A DNA stretch of 64,000 nt from contig NZ_SGXJ01000004.1 in NCBI RefSeq assembly GCF_004216905.1, forward strand, positions 248,001 to 312,000, written 5' to 3'. Below, piece by piece: positions 17,609 to 26,802 of this stretch; position 1 is the first letter of the stretch; each line of letters starts with the position of its first letter. The translations under genes and the position numbers were made by a program. This DNA comes from Kribbella sp. VKM Ac-2569 (GTDB taxonomy: Bacteria; Actinomycetota; Actinomycetes; Propionibacteriales; Kribbellaceae). The notes below the pieces were generated by a model. That model did no database searches, was not told where the DNA came from, and was given only the letters and a program-made list of their open reading frames with translations.

Positions 17609-19459
17609 CTATCCGCCGGGAATCGTGATGGCCGGCGACGTCGGTGTCGACGGCGGTGGCGACTCCGACTCGGTCGGAGTGCTCGACGGCGTGGTGGTCG
17701 GCTGGAGCTTGTTCACCGTGAGGGTGATCAGCGAGCCCTTCGGCGCCTTGGTGCCGGCCTTCACGGACTGGTTGAGGACCGTCCCCTCGGCCTGGTTCTG
17801 GTCGTTGCCGAACGTCTGCCCGACCCGGAAGCCGGCCTGCTCGAGCGTCAGCTTCGCGTCGTCGAACGTCTGGGTGACGACATTCGGTACGTCGACGTTC
17901 GTCTTGCCGCTGGAGATCGTCAGGGTGAACTCCTGACCCGACGGATACTGCCCGGTCGGGTCCGGGCTGACCGCGAGCACGATGCCCTTCTTCTGGTCGC
18001 TGTCCTGCTCGATCGTCTTGTCCTTGACCTCGAAGTTCGCGGACGTGCCTTCGAGCGCCTTGCGGGCCGCGGACTCCGACTTGCCGATCACATCCGGCAC
18101 CGGGAACGCACTTCGCCCGGACGAGAACACCACGGTGACCGTCGAACCCTGCTCGGCCTCGGTGCCCGCTGGAGGGGTCTGCCGGATCGCGGAGCCGCGG
18201 CCGACCGTGTCGCTGGTCTCCGACGGTCCCTGCGCGAACTTCAGACCCTTGTCGGCGAGCAACGCGGTCGCGGCGGCGACCGACTTGCCGCTGACATCCG
18301 GTACGGCGACCTTGGCGGGCGGGGTGGCGGACGTCTGACCGCCGGCCTTGTCGTCCTTGTTCATGTTCGAGAACAGCGCGTACGCGCCGACCGCGATCGC
18401 GACGATCGCGAGGCCGAGCAGGAAGTAGGCCAGGCCGCGGTTGCGGCGGGACCGCGCGTCCTGCGCCTCGTCCAGGTCGTCGCCGCCCGGCGGCAGCAGG
18501 TCGTTCGCCGAGGTCTGGTGGTACTGCTGGGTCGCGGCCGTCGGCGCCATCGCGGTCGGTGCCATCGACCGGGTCTCCGCGACCGCCGCCATCGGCGCGG
18601 TCACCTGCTGGCCGGCCAGCACCCGGTGGATGTCGGCGCGCATCTCGGACGCGCTCTGGTACCGCTCCTCGCGGCCCTTCGCCAGCGCCTTCAGGACGAC
18701 CGCGTCAACCTCCGGCGGAATGTCCGGGTCGAACGACGACGGCGGCAGCGGCTGTTCCCGCACGTGCTGGTAGGCCACCGACACTGGCGACTCACCGACG
18801 AACGGCGGGCGGCCGGTGAGCAGTTCGTACAGCAGGCAGCCGGTCGAGTACAGGTCGGAACGGGCGTCCACGGTCTCGCCGCGGGCCTGCTCCGGGGACA
18901 AGTACTGCGCGGTGCCGATCACGGCCGCGGTCTGGGTCATCGTGGAGGACGTGTCGGCGACCGCGCGGGCGATGCCGAAGTCCATCACCTTGACCTGGCC
19001 CTGCGGGGTCAGCATCACGTTCCCGGGCTTGATGTCGCGGTGCACGATGCCGGCCCGGTGGCTGTAGTCGAGCGCCTCGAGCACGCCGGAGGTGATCTCC
19101 AGCGCCCGCTCCGGCATGATCTTGCGGCCCTCGCGGATCAGATCCCGCAGCGTCTTGCCGGTCACCAGCTCCATCACGATGTACGGAATGGTGACGCCGG
19201 AGCCGTTCGGGTCCGGCTCCTCGCCGGTGTCGTAGACCGAGACGATCGTCGGGTGGTTCAGCGACGCGGCCGACTGCGCCTCGCGCCGGAACCGCGCCTG
19301 GAAGGTGGCGTCACTCGCGAGGTCGACGCGCAGCCGCTTGATCGCGACGCTCCGGCCGAGCCGGTTGTCGAGGCCCCTGCGGACCTCCGCCATGCCGCCG
19401 CGGCCGAGCGGTTCGCCTTCTTCGTACCGGCCGCCGACGAGACGTGCCTGCGATGTCAT
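17609..19459 (-). CDS. pknB: Serine/threonine protein kinase PknB with PASTA domains
   Basis: 616 residues. Kinase domain about 11-275: glycine loop LGRGGMAEV, Lys41 (VAIKR), HRD at 140-142, DFG at 160-162, and an activation loop rich in Ser/Thr (ADTSSTMTQTA) for autophosphorylation. One membrane helix follows (GLAYFLLGLAIVAIAVGAYALF, about 340-360), then three extracellular PASTA repeats beginning VPDVSGK, VPDVIGK and VPNVVTQ that would bind peptidoglycan fragments, and a Ser/Pro/Thr tail. Last gene of the fhaA-to-pknB operon. Mycobacteria have a second kinase, pknA, in this cluster; it is absent here. Confidence 0.97.
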   Translation of the reverse strand: MTSQARLVGGRYEEGEPLGRGGMAEVRRGLDNRLGRSVAIKRLRVDLASDATFQARFRREAQSAASLNHPTIVSVYDTGEEPDPNGSGVTIPYIVMELVTGKTLRDLIREGRKIMPERALEITSGVLEALDYSHRAGIVHRDIKPGNVMLTPQGQVKVMDFGIARAVADTSSTMTQTAAVIGTAQYLSPEQARGETVDARSDLYSTGCLLYELLTGRPPFVGESPVSVAYQHVREQPLPPSSFDPDIPPEVDAVVLKALAKGREERYQSASEMRADIHRVLAGQQVTAPMAAVAETRSMAPTAMAPTAATQQYHQTSANDLLPPGGDDLDEAQDARSRRNRGLAYFLLGLAIVAIAVGAYALFSNMNKDDKAGGQTSATPPAKVAVPDVSGKSVAAATALLADKGLKFAQGPSETSDTVGRGSAIRQTPPAGTEAEQGSTVTVVFSSGRSAFPVPDVIGKSESAARKALEGTSANFEVKDKTIEQDSDQKKGIVLAVSPDPTGQYPSGQEFTLTISSGKTNVDVPNVVTQTFDDAKLTLEQAGFRVGQTFGNDQNQAEGTVLNQSVKAGTKAPKGSLITLTVNKLQPTTTPSSTPTESESPPPSTPTSPAITIPGG

Positions 19460-19585
19460 GACTCAGCCTTCCAACCTGTCTGCAGTAAAACCGTCAACTT
19501 GCCCACGGTAGCGGCCGCCACACGCGGATCCCCGGTGGAAAGACGCGCTGTCATCGCATCATTCCGTATGGTGCTCATCGGCTGT

Positions 19586-21040
19586 TCATTGGCCCAGCAC
19601 CGCCTCCATCACCTTCTTGGCGATCGGAGCCGCCAAGGTGCCGCCCGCGATGTCGTTGCGCGGGATGTTCGCGTCCTCGATCAGCACCGCCACGGCCACC
19701 TTCGGGTCGTTGGCCGGCGCGAACGCGGTGAACCACGCGAACGGCGGGCGCTCCTTCGTGGTCTGCGCCGTACCGGTCTTGCCGGCCACCTGGACGCCCT
19801 TGATCTGGCCCGGCCTGCCGGTGCCGTTGTTGACGACGTCGACCATCATCGCGGTCAGCTGGGCGGCGACCTGCGGGGTGACCGCCTGGTGCAGCGACTC
19901 CGGCTTGGTCTCCGAGACCGTCTTCAGGTCCGGGGTCTTCACGTTCTGGACCAGGTACGGCTTCATCACCTCGCCCTTGTTCGCGATCCCGGCCGCCACC
20001 ATCGCCATCTGCAGCGGGGTGGCGCGGACGTCGAACTGGCCGATCGCTGACTGCGCGGTCTGCGGCTGGTTCGGGTCGCCGGGGAACTGGCTGGTGGCCA
20101 CGCTCGGCAGCTCGGTCAGCGGCCGGGCTCCGAAGCCGAACTTCGCGGCCTGCTCGTTCAGCGCGTCCGCGCCGAGTTCCATGCCGACGGTGCCGAACGC
20201 GGTGTTGCAGGAGTAGCGCAGCGCGATCGTCAGCGTCGCATTGTTGCTGCCGCCGCAGTTCTTGCCGTCCTCGTTCACCAGCGGGACCGTGGTCTGCGGG
20301 AGCGGCAGCTCGGCCGGCGAGTTCACCTTGCTCTCCGGCGTGAACTTGCCGCTGGACAGCGCGGCCGCAGCGGTGACCAGCTTGAACGTCGACCCGGGCG
20401 GATACAGCTCCTGCACCGCGCGGTTCGACAGCGGCTTGCTCTTGTCGGCGTTCAGGCTCTTCCAGGCCGCGCCGACCTTCTCGGTGTCGTGCGAGGCGAG
20501 CCGGTTCGGGTCGTACGACGGCCGGCTGGCCATCGCCAGGATCCGCCCGGTCTTCGGCTCGATCGCGACCACCGCACCGGTCTTCCCGGCCAGGCCGTTG
20601 TACGCCGCCTGCTGGGCGGCGGCGTTCAGGGTCAGGGTCACGCTGCCGCCCTGCTGCGGGCGGTTGCTGATCACGTCGATGATCCGCCGGAACGCCATCG
20701 ACGGGTCCGAGCCGTTCAGCTCGGCGTTCATCGTCAGCTCGATACCGCCGCGGCCGAACAGGTACGAGTAGAACCCGGTCACCGGCGCGTACACCTGGCC
20801 GTTGGGGTACGTGCGCTGGTACTTGAAGCGGTCGTCGGACTCCTTGCTCTGCGCGACCGGCGTACTGCCGATCAGGATCGGGCCGCGGTTCACCGAGAAC
20901 TGCGAGTCGCGGACCCGGTTGTTGTCGTTGCGGCCGTTGATCTCGTTCGCCCGGAAGGCCTGCAGGTACGTCGAGTTCGCCATCAGCGCGAGCATCAGGA
21001 TGATCGCCGCCACGGCCAGTCGCCGGATCGCTGAGTTCAT
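19586..21040 (-). CDS. pbpA: Penicillin-binding protein 2-type transpeptidase PbpA
   Basis: 484 residues from the ATG at 21040, which overlaps the rodA stop (ATGA). An N-terminal membrane anchor is followed by the dimerisation region and the transpeptidase domain. The three active-site motifs are intact: SxxK at Ser217-Lys220 (GSTFK), SxN at Ser277-Asn279 (SCN) and KTG at 421-423. It cross-links peptidoglycan together with the neighbouring SEDS protein RodA. A 126-bp gap separates it from pknB. Confidence 0.95.
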   Translation of the reverse strand: MNSAIRRLAVAAIILMLALMANSTYLQAFRANEINGRNDNNRVRDSQFSVNRGPILIGSTPVAQSKESDDRFKYQRTYPNGQVYAPVTGFYSYLFGRGGIELTMNAELNGSDPSMAFRRIIDVISNRPQQGGSVTLTLNAAAQQAAYNGLAGKTGAVVAIEPKTGRILAMASRPSYDPNRLASHDTEKVGAAWKSLNADKSKPLSNRAVQELYPPGSTFKLVTAAAALSSGKFTPESKVNSPAELPLPQTTVPLVNEDGKNCGGSNNATLTIALRYSCNTAFGTVGMELGADALNEQAAKFGFGARPLTELPSVATSQFPGDPNQPQTAQSAIGQFDVRATPLQMAMVAAGIANKGEVMKPYLVQNVKTPDLKTVSETKPESLHQAVTPQVAAQLTAMMVDVVNNGTGRPGQIKGVQVAGKTGTAQTTKERPPFAWFTAFAPANDPKVAVAVLIEDANIPRNDIAGGTLAAPIAKKVMEAVLGQ

Positions 21041-22434
21041 GCCTTCTGCACCGCCATCGCGATCGTTTCGTCGGAAACCGGAGCGGCCGGGGTCTGCGGC
21101 CGCCGGGCCTGGTCGCTGATCCGCAGCAGCAGCGCGATGATCGCCCAGTTGGCGACCAGCGACGTACCGCCCAGCGCCATGAACGGGGTGGCCAGACCGG
21201 TCAGCGGGATCAGCCCGGTGACGCCGCCGACGATCACGAACACCTGCAGCGCGAACGACATCGCCAGACCGGTCGCGATCAGCTTGCCGAAGATGTCCCG
21301 GCAGCCGAGCGCGGTCCGCAGGCCGCGCTCGATGATCAGCGTGTAGACCAGCAGGATCGCGATCAGCCCGGTCAGCCCGAGCTCCTCGGCGAACGAGGAG
21401 ATGATCATGTCGCTCTGGGCGTACAGCGTGGCCTCCGGGTGGCCCTGGCCGAGACCGCGGCCGAGGATGCCGCCCCAGGACTGACCCATCAGCCCGAGCT
21501 TCACCTGGCCGCCGTCGATCGCCCACGGGTCCAGCCAGTCGGTGACCCGGCGGTGCACGTGGCCGAACGTCGCGTACGCGAAGTACGCGCCGCCGACGAA
21601 CAGCACGCCACCGATGATCAGCCAGCCGGCCCGCTCGGTGGACACGTACAGCAGGAACAGGAACAGGCCGAAGAACAACAGCGACGAACCGAGGTCGCTC
21701 TCGAACACCAGGACACCGAGGCTGACCGCCCAGGCGATCCCGATCGGGCCGAGGTCGCGGGCCCGCGGCAGGTCGAGGCCGAGGAAGCGATGGCCTGCCA
21801 GCGTCAGGACGTCGCGTTTCACCACCAGGTAGCCGGCGAAGAAGACGACCAGACAGATCTTCGCGAACTCACCGGGCTGGAAGGACATGCCGGCCAGCCG
21901 GATCCAGATCCGGGCGCCGTTCAGGTTCACGCCGAGGCCGGGGATCAGCGGCAGCACGAGCAGCACCAGACCGGCCAGGCCGGCGGTGTAGGTGAGCGCC
22001 TGCAGCCGGCGGTGATCTCTGATCACGAGGATGACGACGAGGAACAGCACGATGCCGACCGCGGTCCAGGTGATCTGTTGCGGTGCCGCGGGCGCCTTCG
22101 GGGTGTTCCCCTTCGCCTCGGCGACGATGGCCAGGCCGAGGTCGACCCGGTGGATCATCGCGACACCGAGGCCGTTCAGCAGCACGGCGCAGGGCAGCAG
22201 CACCGGGTCGGCGTACGGCGCCCGGTAGCGGAGCGCGAGGTGGGCGATCAGGGCAAGCAGTCCGATTCCGGCCGCGTAGTACCCGGTGCTGGCCGGTACG
22301 GCGTTCTGCACGGTGATGCCGATGTTCACGTACGCGCCGACCGAGACCGCGATCGCGATCACGAGCAGCAGCAGCTCCACCCCACGCCGGGTACGCGGGA
22401 TGATCTGAATGACGGACGTGGAGGCGATGCTCAT
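21037..22434 (-). CDS. rodA: SEDS-family peptidoglycan glycosyltransferase RodA/FtsW
   Basis: 465 residues with about 12 membrane helices. SEDS motifs are present: QPGEFAKICLVVFFAGYLV, the acidic FESDLGSSLLFFGLF segment holding the essential Asp, and IPLTGLATPFMALGGTSLVANW near the C-terminus. Polymerises lipid II and works with PbpA. Start at 22434 overlaps the pstP stop by four bases. Confidence 0.95.
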   Translation of the reverse strand: MSIASTSVIQIIPRTRRGVELLLLVIAIAVSVGAYVNIGITVQNAVPASTGYYAAGIGLLALIAHLALRYRAPYADPVLLPCAVLLNGLGVAMIHRVDLGLAIVAEAKGNTPKAPAAPQQITWTAVGIVLFLVVILVIRDHRRLQALTYTAGLAGLVLLVLPLIPGLGVNLNGARIWIRLAGMSFQPGEFAKICLVVFFAGYLVVKRDVLTLAGHRFLGLDLPRARDLGPIGIAWAVSLGVLVFESDLGSSLLFFGLFLFLLYVSTERAGWLIIGGVLFVGGAYFAYATFGHVHRRVTDWLDPWAIDGGQVKLGLMGQSWGGILGRGLGQGHPEATLYAQSDMIISSFAEELGLTGLIAILLVYTLIIERGLRTALGCRDIFGKLIATGLAMSFALQVFVIVGGVTGLIPLTGLATPFMALGGTSLVANWAIIALLLRISDQARRPQTPAAPVSDETIAMAVQKA

Positions 22435-23843
22435 CGGACCCCGTCGCAGTCGTCGGGGTCGACCGGCGTGCTCGGCGACGCCGTACCGGTCGGGGCCGTC
22501 GACGGGGGCGGCGAGGAGGCCGGCGGCTTCGAAACGGGCGGTGTCGAGACCGGCGGCTTGGAGACGGGCGGCTTCGAGGAAGGCACCGGCGTCGACGGCT
22601 TGGGGGTCGTGGTCGGCTTGGCGGCGCACTCGGCAGCGGTGTGCTGCAGCTCGGCCACGATCGAGCGGGCGCCGGGCAGGTTGTCCGCCTGGATGTTGGC
22701 CTCGACCTGCTCCCGGCTGTACGTCGGGAGCTTGTCGACCTGCAGCGTCTGCCGCTCGTAGACCTTCGACAGCGACAAGCCGGGGAGATCCGCCTCGATG
22801 CCCTTGAAGATCGCCACGTAGTCGCCGTCGGTGCCGACGTAGTACTGCTTCTGGGTCCAGCTGTAGGCGAACCAGCCGCCACCGCCGATCAGGCCGAGGA
22901 CGACCAGCAGTACGGCGATTCGCCGCAGCCACGCGAACCTCTTCGGCGGGCGCGGCGCATACCGCAGCTCCTCCGGGTCGAGCCCGCCGCCGTGACCACC
23001 GCCGCCGTGACCGCCACCACCGGCAGTGCGGACCGCGACCGTCGGCTCGCCGCGCCCGGTGCTGCCTTGCGCCAGCTCGGCGGCGGCACCGACCAGTTGC
23101 GGCTGCACGCCGCTCGCGGGCTCGGTCTCGACGACGTCGGCGACGAGGACGGTGACGTTGTCGTTCGAGCCCGCCTCGAGCGCGTGCGTGATCAGGTCGA
23201 CGACGACGGAGTCCGGCGTACCGGAGGCCATCGAGGCCGCGATCACCTCGTCGCTCACGTAGTCGGGCAGGCCGTCGCTGCACAGCATCAGCCGGTCACC
23301 GGCCTGGACGTCGAGCATCTCCAGGTCCGGGTCGGAGTCCGGGCGGCCGTCGAGGACGCGCAGGATCAGGTTCCGGTGCGGGTGGGTGAAGGCCTCCTCC
23401 TGGGAGATCCGGCCCTCGTCGACCAGCGACTGCACAAAGGTGTGATCGTGGCTCAGTTGGTACAGCTGCCCGTCCCGCAGTCGGTACGCGCGGGAGTCGC
23501 CCAGGTGTGCCAGGCCGAGCCGCTTGCCGTCGAACATCAGCGCGGTGACCGTCGAGCCCATGCCTTCGCGCTCGGGGTCTTCCTCGACCAGCTCGGACAG
23601 GCGCTCGTTGGCCCGGTGCACCGCGCCGGCCAGCGCCTCGATCATGTCTTCGCCGCTGATCTCCGCGGTGTCCAGCCGCCGGATCACCTGGACCGCCGCC
23701 GCGCTGGCCACCTCACCGGCCGCCGCGCCGCCCATCCCGTCGGCGAGCAGCAGCAGGTGCGGACCGGCGTACGCCGAGTCCTCGTTGTTGCGGCGCACTC
23801 GTCCGACGTCGGAGAGAGTGGCGTAGTCGAGCGACAGGGTCAT
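22431..23843 (-). CDS. pstP: PP2C-type protein phosphatase PstP
   Basis: 470 residues. The PPM/PP2C domain (about 1-240) carries the metal-binding RRNNEDS motif (Asp22) and LLADGMGG (Asp35). A membrane helix (about 303-322) follows, then an extracellular domain and a Pro/Ser/Lys-rich tail built of repeated KPPVS-like units. It dephosphorylates PknB and its substrates. Membrane layout mirrors PknB. Overlaps rodA by four bases. Confidence 0.95.
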   Translation of the reverse strand: MTLSLDYATLSDVGRVRRNNEDSAYAGPHLLLLADGMGGAAAGEVASAAAVQVIRRLDTAEISGEDMIEALAGAVHRANERLSELVEEDPEREGMGSTVTALMFDGKRLGLAHLGDSRAYRLRDGQLYQLSHDHTFVQSLVDEGRISQEEAFTHPHRNLILRVLDGRPDSDPDLEMLDVQAGDRLMLCSDGLPDYVSDEVIAASMASGTPDSVVVDLITHALEAGSNDNVTVLVADVVETEPASGVQPQLVGAAAELAQGSTGRGEPTVAVRTAGGGGHGGGGHGGGLDPEELRYAPRPPKRFAWLRRIAVLLVVLGLIGGGGWFAYSWTQKQYYVGTDGDYVAIFKGIEADLPGLSLSKVYERQTLQVDKLPTYSREQVEANIQADNLPGARSIVAELQHTAAECAAKPTTTPKPSTPVPSSKPPVSKPPVSTPPVSKPPASSPPPSTAPTGTASPSTPVDPDDCDGVR

Positions 23844-23853
23844 CGAGGCAGGC

Positions 23854-24336
23854 CTACTTCGCGATGTTCAGCGTCGTCCGGCCGATCCGGATCGAACCGC
23901 CGATCTCGGCCGGGACCGGGCGGGTGACCCGCTGGCCGTCAAGGTACGTGCCGTTGGTGGAGCCGAGGTCCTCGACCCACCACTGGCCTTCGGACTGGAA
24001 CACCCGGGCGTGCCGGGTGGAGGAGTAGTCGTCGTCGAGCCGGATCTGGCAGTCCGACCCGCGGCCGATGATCACCGGCTCGTCGCCCAGCGACGCACCG
24101 ACCCCGGCCTGCGGGCCGTCCGCGATCGTCACCGACCCGGGCAGGCCCTTGCGCTTCTTGACCGGCTTCGCGGCCTTCGGCGTACGGGAGTTCTGCGGTA
24201 CGGCGGCAGCCGCGGCCCGGCTGTCCACCTTCGCGCCGAACAGGTCGGACCTGATCACGGACAGCACCGCGAGGACGAACATCCACAACAGGGCCAGGAA
24301 CCCCAGTTTGATCAGGGTCAGGGTCAGTTCCGACAT
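23854..24336 (-). CDS. fhaB: FHA-domain membrane protein FhaB (FipA)
   Basis: 160 residues. One N-terminal membrane helix (LGFLALLWMFVLAVLSVI) is followed by a C-terminal FHA domain (about 75-160) with the phosphothreonine-binding IIGRGSDCQI and STRHARV, and DLGSTNGTYLDG. FipA/FhaB links PknA/PknB signalling to FtsZ and FtsQ in mycobacteria. Ten bp downstream of fhaA and ten bp upstream of pstP. Confidence 0.93.
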   Translation of the reverse strand: MSELTLTLIKLGFLALLWMFVLAVLSVIRSDLFGAKVDSRAAAAAVPQNSRTPKAAKPVKKRKGLPGSVTIADGPQAGVGASLGDEPVIIGRGSDCQIRLDDDYSSTRHARVFQSEGQWWVEDLGSTNGTYLDGQRVTRPVPAEIGGSIRIGRTTLNIAK

Positions 24337-24346
24337 GGAAGGTCAG

Positions 24347-25195
24347 TCACCACCCGCTGCTCGGCGGCTGGGCCATCGGCTCGTCCGCGAGACGCAGCGT
24401 CATGGTGGTGTTGCCGATCCGGACCGTCGAGCCGTCCACCAGTTCGGCCTCGGTGGTCCGGCGGCCGTTCACCAGCGTGCCGTTGGTGGAGCCGAGGTCG
24501 ACCATCACCACCCGGATACCGCCCGGGCCCTCCGGCATCAGACGGATCTCGGCGTGCCGCCGGGAGACACCTGGGTCGTTGATCTGGATGTCCGCGTCGG
24601 TGCCGCGGCCGAGCACCACGCCGGGCGGGTTCACCGGGCGACGGCGGCCGTTCACCTCGAGCATCACCTGCGGGTGCCCGCGGCGCGGCGCCTGCTGCTG
24701 CGGCGGCGGGGTCTGCTGGAACTGCTGCGGTGGCGGCGGCGGGGTCTGCACGACCGGCTCGTTCGGCGGCACGTAGGGCTCCTGCTGGTAGGGCTGGGGC
24801 TCGTAGGGCGGGCGCCGCTGGGGCGTCCCGACCGTGGCGCTGACCACCCGGAACTTACCGGTCGGGAGATCATCCTGCTGGACCAGCTCGATGTCGATGG
24901 GCCCGGAGAACGTGTAGCGCTGGATGTCGGCGTGGTCCCGCAGCTCGTTGGCGAGCTCGTGGTTCAGGGTCCGGCCATAAGCGTTCAGTCGCTCGAAGTC
25001 GTCCGGACCCAGCTCGATGGTGAAGTGGTTCGGCACCAGCCGGCGGTCCCGGGACAGGATCCGCGCGGTGTTGTCGATCTCACGCTTGAGGGCGGCGGCC
25101 AGTTCGATCGGCTCGACGTCACCCTTGAAAGCGCGCGCGAAGACACCGCTCACAATGCCTTCCAGGCGTCGCTCGAAGCGCTGTAGCGGTCGCAC
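24347..25195 (-). CDS. fhaA: FHA-domain protein FhaA (DUF3662 + FHA)
   Basis: 282 residues from the GTG at 25195, which is preceded by GGAGGAG. An N-terminal DUF3662 domain (about 1-115, RFERRLEGIVSGVFARAFKGDVEPIELA) is joined by a Pro/Gln-rich linker (about 130-180, YEPQPYQQEPYVPP) to a C-terminal FHA domain (LGRGTDADIQI, SRRHAEI, DLGSTNGTLVNG). FhaA recruits the pseudokinase domain of MviN in mycobacteria and so regulates peptidoglycan precursor flipping. First gene of the six-gene signalling/division operon. Confidence 0.94.
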   Translation of the reverse strand: MRPLQRFERRLEGIVSGVFARAFKGDVEPIELAAALKREIDNTARILSRDRRLVPNHFTIELGPDDFERLNAYGRTLNHELANELRDHADIQRYTFSGPIDIELVQQDDLPTGKFRVVSATVGTPQRRPPYEPQPYQQEPYVPPNEPVVQTPPPPPQQFQQTPPPQQQAPRRGHPQVMLEVNGRRRPVNPPGVVLGRGTDADIQINDPGVSRRHAEIRLMPEGPGGIRVVMVDLGSTNGTLVNGRRTTEAELVDGSTVRIGNTTMTLRLADEPMAQPPSSGW

Positions 25196-25364
25196 GCCTC
25201 CTCCTCCACGGTCGGTACGCCAACAGATGTCCACCGGTCAGGCGGACACACCGGGTACGACGATCGATCGTATCGGGAGGTTCGACCGAACCCGCAATGT
25301 GAAGCACCGGTAGAACCCGTGCTACTGTTCCTTCTCGTCGCCAGGAGATGTATCAGGCGGCTGC

Positions 25365-25448
25365 GCGCGGGTGGCGGAATAGGCAGACGCGCACGGTTCA
25401 GGTCCGTGTGCCCGAAAGGGCGTGGGGGTTCAACTCCCCCCTCGCGCA
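25365..25448 (+). tRNA. tRNA-Leu (CAG)
   Basis: 84-nt class II tRNA. The acceptor stem GCGCGGG pairs with CTCGCGC. The anticodon stem CACGG/CCGTG encloses loop TTCAGGT with anticodon CAG at 25399-25401. A variable arm (GCCCGAAAGGGC region) and a T arm GGGGG-TTCAACT-CCCCC follow. The CCA end is not encoded. A tRNA-Leu next to fhaA is also found in mycobacteria. Confidence 0.97.
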
Positions 25449-25453
25449 CAACG

Positions 25454-25482
25454 AAGTCCCGGTCGACTCGACCGGGACTTTT
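25454..25482 (+). terminator. Rho-independent terminator of tRNA-Leu
   Basis: A 12-bp stem, 25454-25465 with 25469-25480, a three-base loop and a run of T ending at 25482. It lies five bases beyond the tRNA. Confidence 0.9.
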
Positions 25483-25619
25483 GCGTTGCCCGGGCAACTT
25501 TCGTCCTTTCGGAGGATCCTGCCCGGGTCTGCGGACAGCCGCTGGGGTCGGTGAACAGGGTATTGCCGGCGCTCAGTCCCCGGTGGTTGTTCCCAGACTC
25601 CGACCATGAATCTGTGCGA

Positions 25620-25637
25620 TGTACGTTATTCTGTACA
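25620..25637 (+). promoter_or_regulatory. YefM-type operator (TGTACG and TGTACA)
   Basis: TGTACG at 25620-25625 and perfect TGTACA at 25632-25637, with centres exactly 12 bp apart, just before the antitoxin start. E. coli YefM recognises paired palindromes with TGTACA cores whose centres are 12 bp apart, so this is the expected autoregulatory site. Confidence 0.65.
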
Positions 25638-25648
25638 GCGTGAAGACG

Positions 25649-25933
25649 ATGAGTTTTACCGAGACGCGCGCGAACCTGGCTGCTGCCCTCGACGCGGTCG
25701 AGAATGACGCGGAGGAGTTGGTGATCACCCGCGCCGGGCATGAGCCTGTCGTCGTTGTCACGCTGGCGGAGTACGAGTCACTGAAGGAGACCGACTACCT
25801 GATGCGGTCGCCGGCCAACGCGAGGCGGTTGCGCGAGGCGATCGAGCAGGACAGGGCGGGTGACGGCACCATACGAGAATTGGCCGACCCCGACTCCGCC
25901 GATGACCAAGGCACGGCGGGTGGCGCTGCATGA
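25649..25933 (+). CDS. yefM: YefM/Phd-type antitoxin
   Basis: 94 residues from the ATG at 25649 (MSFTETRANLAAALDAV); GTG at 25640 is an alternative. The N-terminal Phd/YefM DNA-binding fold shows TRAGHEPVVVVTLAEYESLKET. The C-terminus (YLMRSPANARRLREAIEQD) is the toxin-wrapping segment conserved in YefM. The stop overlaps the toxin start by four bases (ATGA), so toxin and antitoxin are coupled. Confidence 0.9.
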   Translation: MSFTETRANLAAALDAVENDAEELVITRAGHEPVVVVTLAEYESLKETDYLMRSPANARRLREAIEQDRAGDGTIRELADPDSADDQGTAGGAA

Positions 25934-26190
25934 AGGTCGTCTTCCTCGACCGCGGTTGGGAGGACTACCTGTGGTGGCAGGCCAACGATCGCAAGCTCCT
26001 CAAGCGGATCAACCAGTTGATCGAGGACATCGATCGCAACGGCCACGACGGCATCGGCAAGCCGGAGCCACTGCGGCACGAGTTCGCCGGCTACTGGTCG
26101 AGACGCATCAACTCGGAGCACCGGCTCGTCTACCGGATCGCCGACGACGGAATCCACATCATCGCGTGCCGGTACCACTACGGTCCCTGA
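25930..26190 (+). CDS. yoeB: YoeB/Txe-type mRNA interferase toxin
   Basis: 86 residues, the canonical YoeB size. It cleaves mRNA in the ribosomal A site. The catalytic set falls at the same positions as in E. coli YoeB: Glu46, Arg65, His83 and Tyr84. The toxin therefore appears intact. It overlaps the antitoxin gene. About 240 bp without a convincing gene follow. Confidence 0.93.
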   Translation: MKVVFLDRGWEDYLWWQANDRKLLKRINQLIEDIDRNGHDGIGKPEPLRHEFAGYWSRRINSEHRLVYRIADDGIHIIACRYHYGP

Positions 26191-26428
26191 CCTGGCCCTG
26201 GCACCGCGGCGAGTGGTTCGTGGTGCGACGGTTGGGGAATTCAGCGCACCTGACATGGCCAGTAGAACTCCCCACGCAAAACACGGCGGTCGCTGGCGTG
26301 CCTATGACCGCTCAGCCGGGCAGCTGAGGGATGGGTACACCGTCAGGGTGACGTGGGTGGGTGGGGTGGCAGTGGGTCGTGATCGTGCTGATGGCCGCGA
26401 TCGGGTTGTCGATGTACGCGTACGGGGC

Positions 26429-26617
26429 CTACCTACTAGCGCGTGAAGAGGCGCGCTCCGGGCGGGTCGGGCGCGGTAGTCGCAGGGTGGGTGCGCCGCG
26501 GTGTCTCGCGGCCCGCGCGTTGGGCGCGACGGTGCGGTGGTTGCGCAGCATCCAGATCGCGACGGCGGCCGCGGCGATCAGGCCGGCGATGCCGGCGTAG
26601 TCGGTCAAGCTCATCAT
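26429..26617 (-). CDS. Small single-span membrane protein, hypothetical
   Basis: 62 residues (MMSLTDYAGIAGLIAAAAVAIWML then a basic tail with many Arg, Pro and Ala). The ATG at 26617 is preceded by GGAGAAGAG. One hydrophobic helix at about residues 8-24 with a positively charged C-terminal tail. No family recognised. A competing plus-strand frame at 26361-26600 also begins with a hydrophobic segment; only one is likely to be real, and the minus-strand one has the better ribosome site. Confidence 0.4.
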   Translation of the reverse strand: MMSLTDYAGIAGLIAAAAVAIWMLRNHRTVAPNARAARHRGAPTLRLPRPTRPERASSRASR

Positions 26618-26802
26618 TGGGTCTCTTCTCCAGGGCGGTGGCGCTGGGCGGCTGGCGAGTTCCGCGGGCTTCTGACCGGAAAGTGACGGAGTCTCAGCGG
26701 CTCCGTGATGACACAGACGAGCCATGGCTCACCAGTGCCAATGGGAAAGCGCTCGCTTCCGGATCGCGAACCCTGATTAGGTGGTGCCCGGAGGTGGGGC
26801 GG

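Noticed and set aside
18518..20050. A 510-residue plus-strand frame opposite pknB and pbpA
   Set aside because: Antisense shadow spanning two conserved genes.
26361..26600. A 79-residue plus-strand frame beginning with a hydrophobic helix
   Set aside because: Weak ribosome site, and its second half is the shadow of the minus-strand small membrane gene. Kept only as an alternative to that gene.
26743..26759. GGGAAAGCGCTCGCTTCC-like sequence upstream of the HTH regulator as a LacI-type operator
   Set aside because: The two halves are out of register for the usual LacI palindrome and no sugar genes are near.
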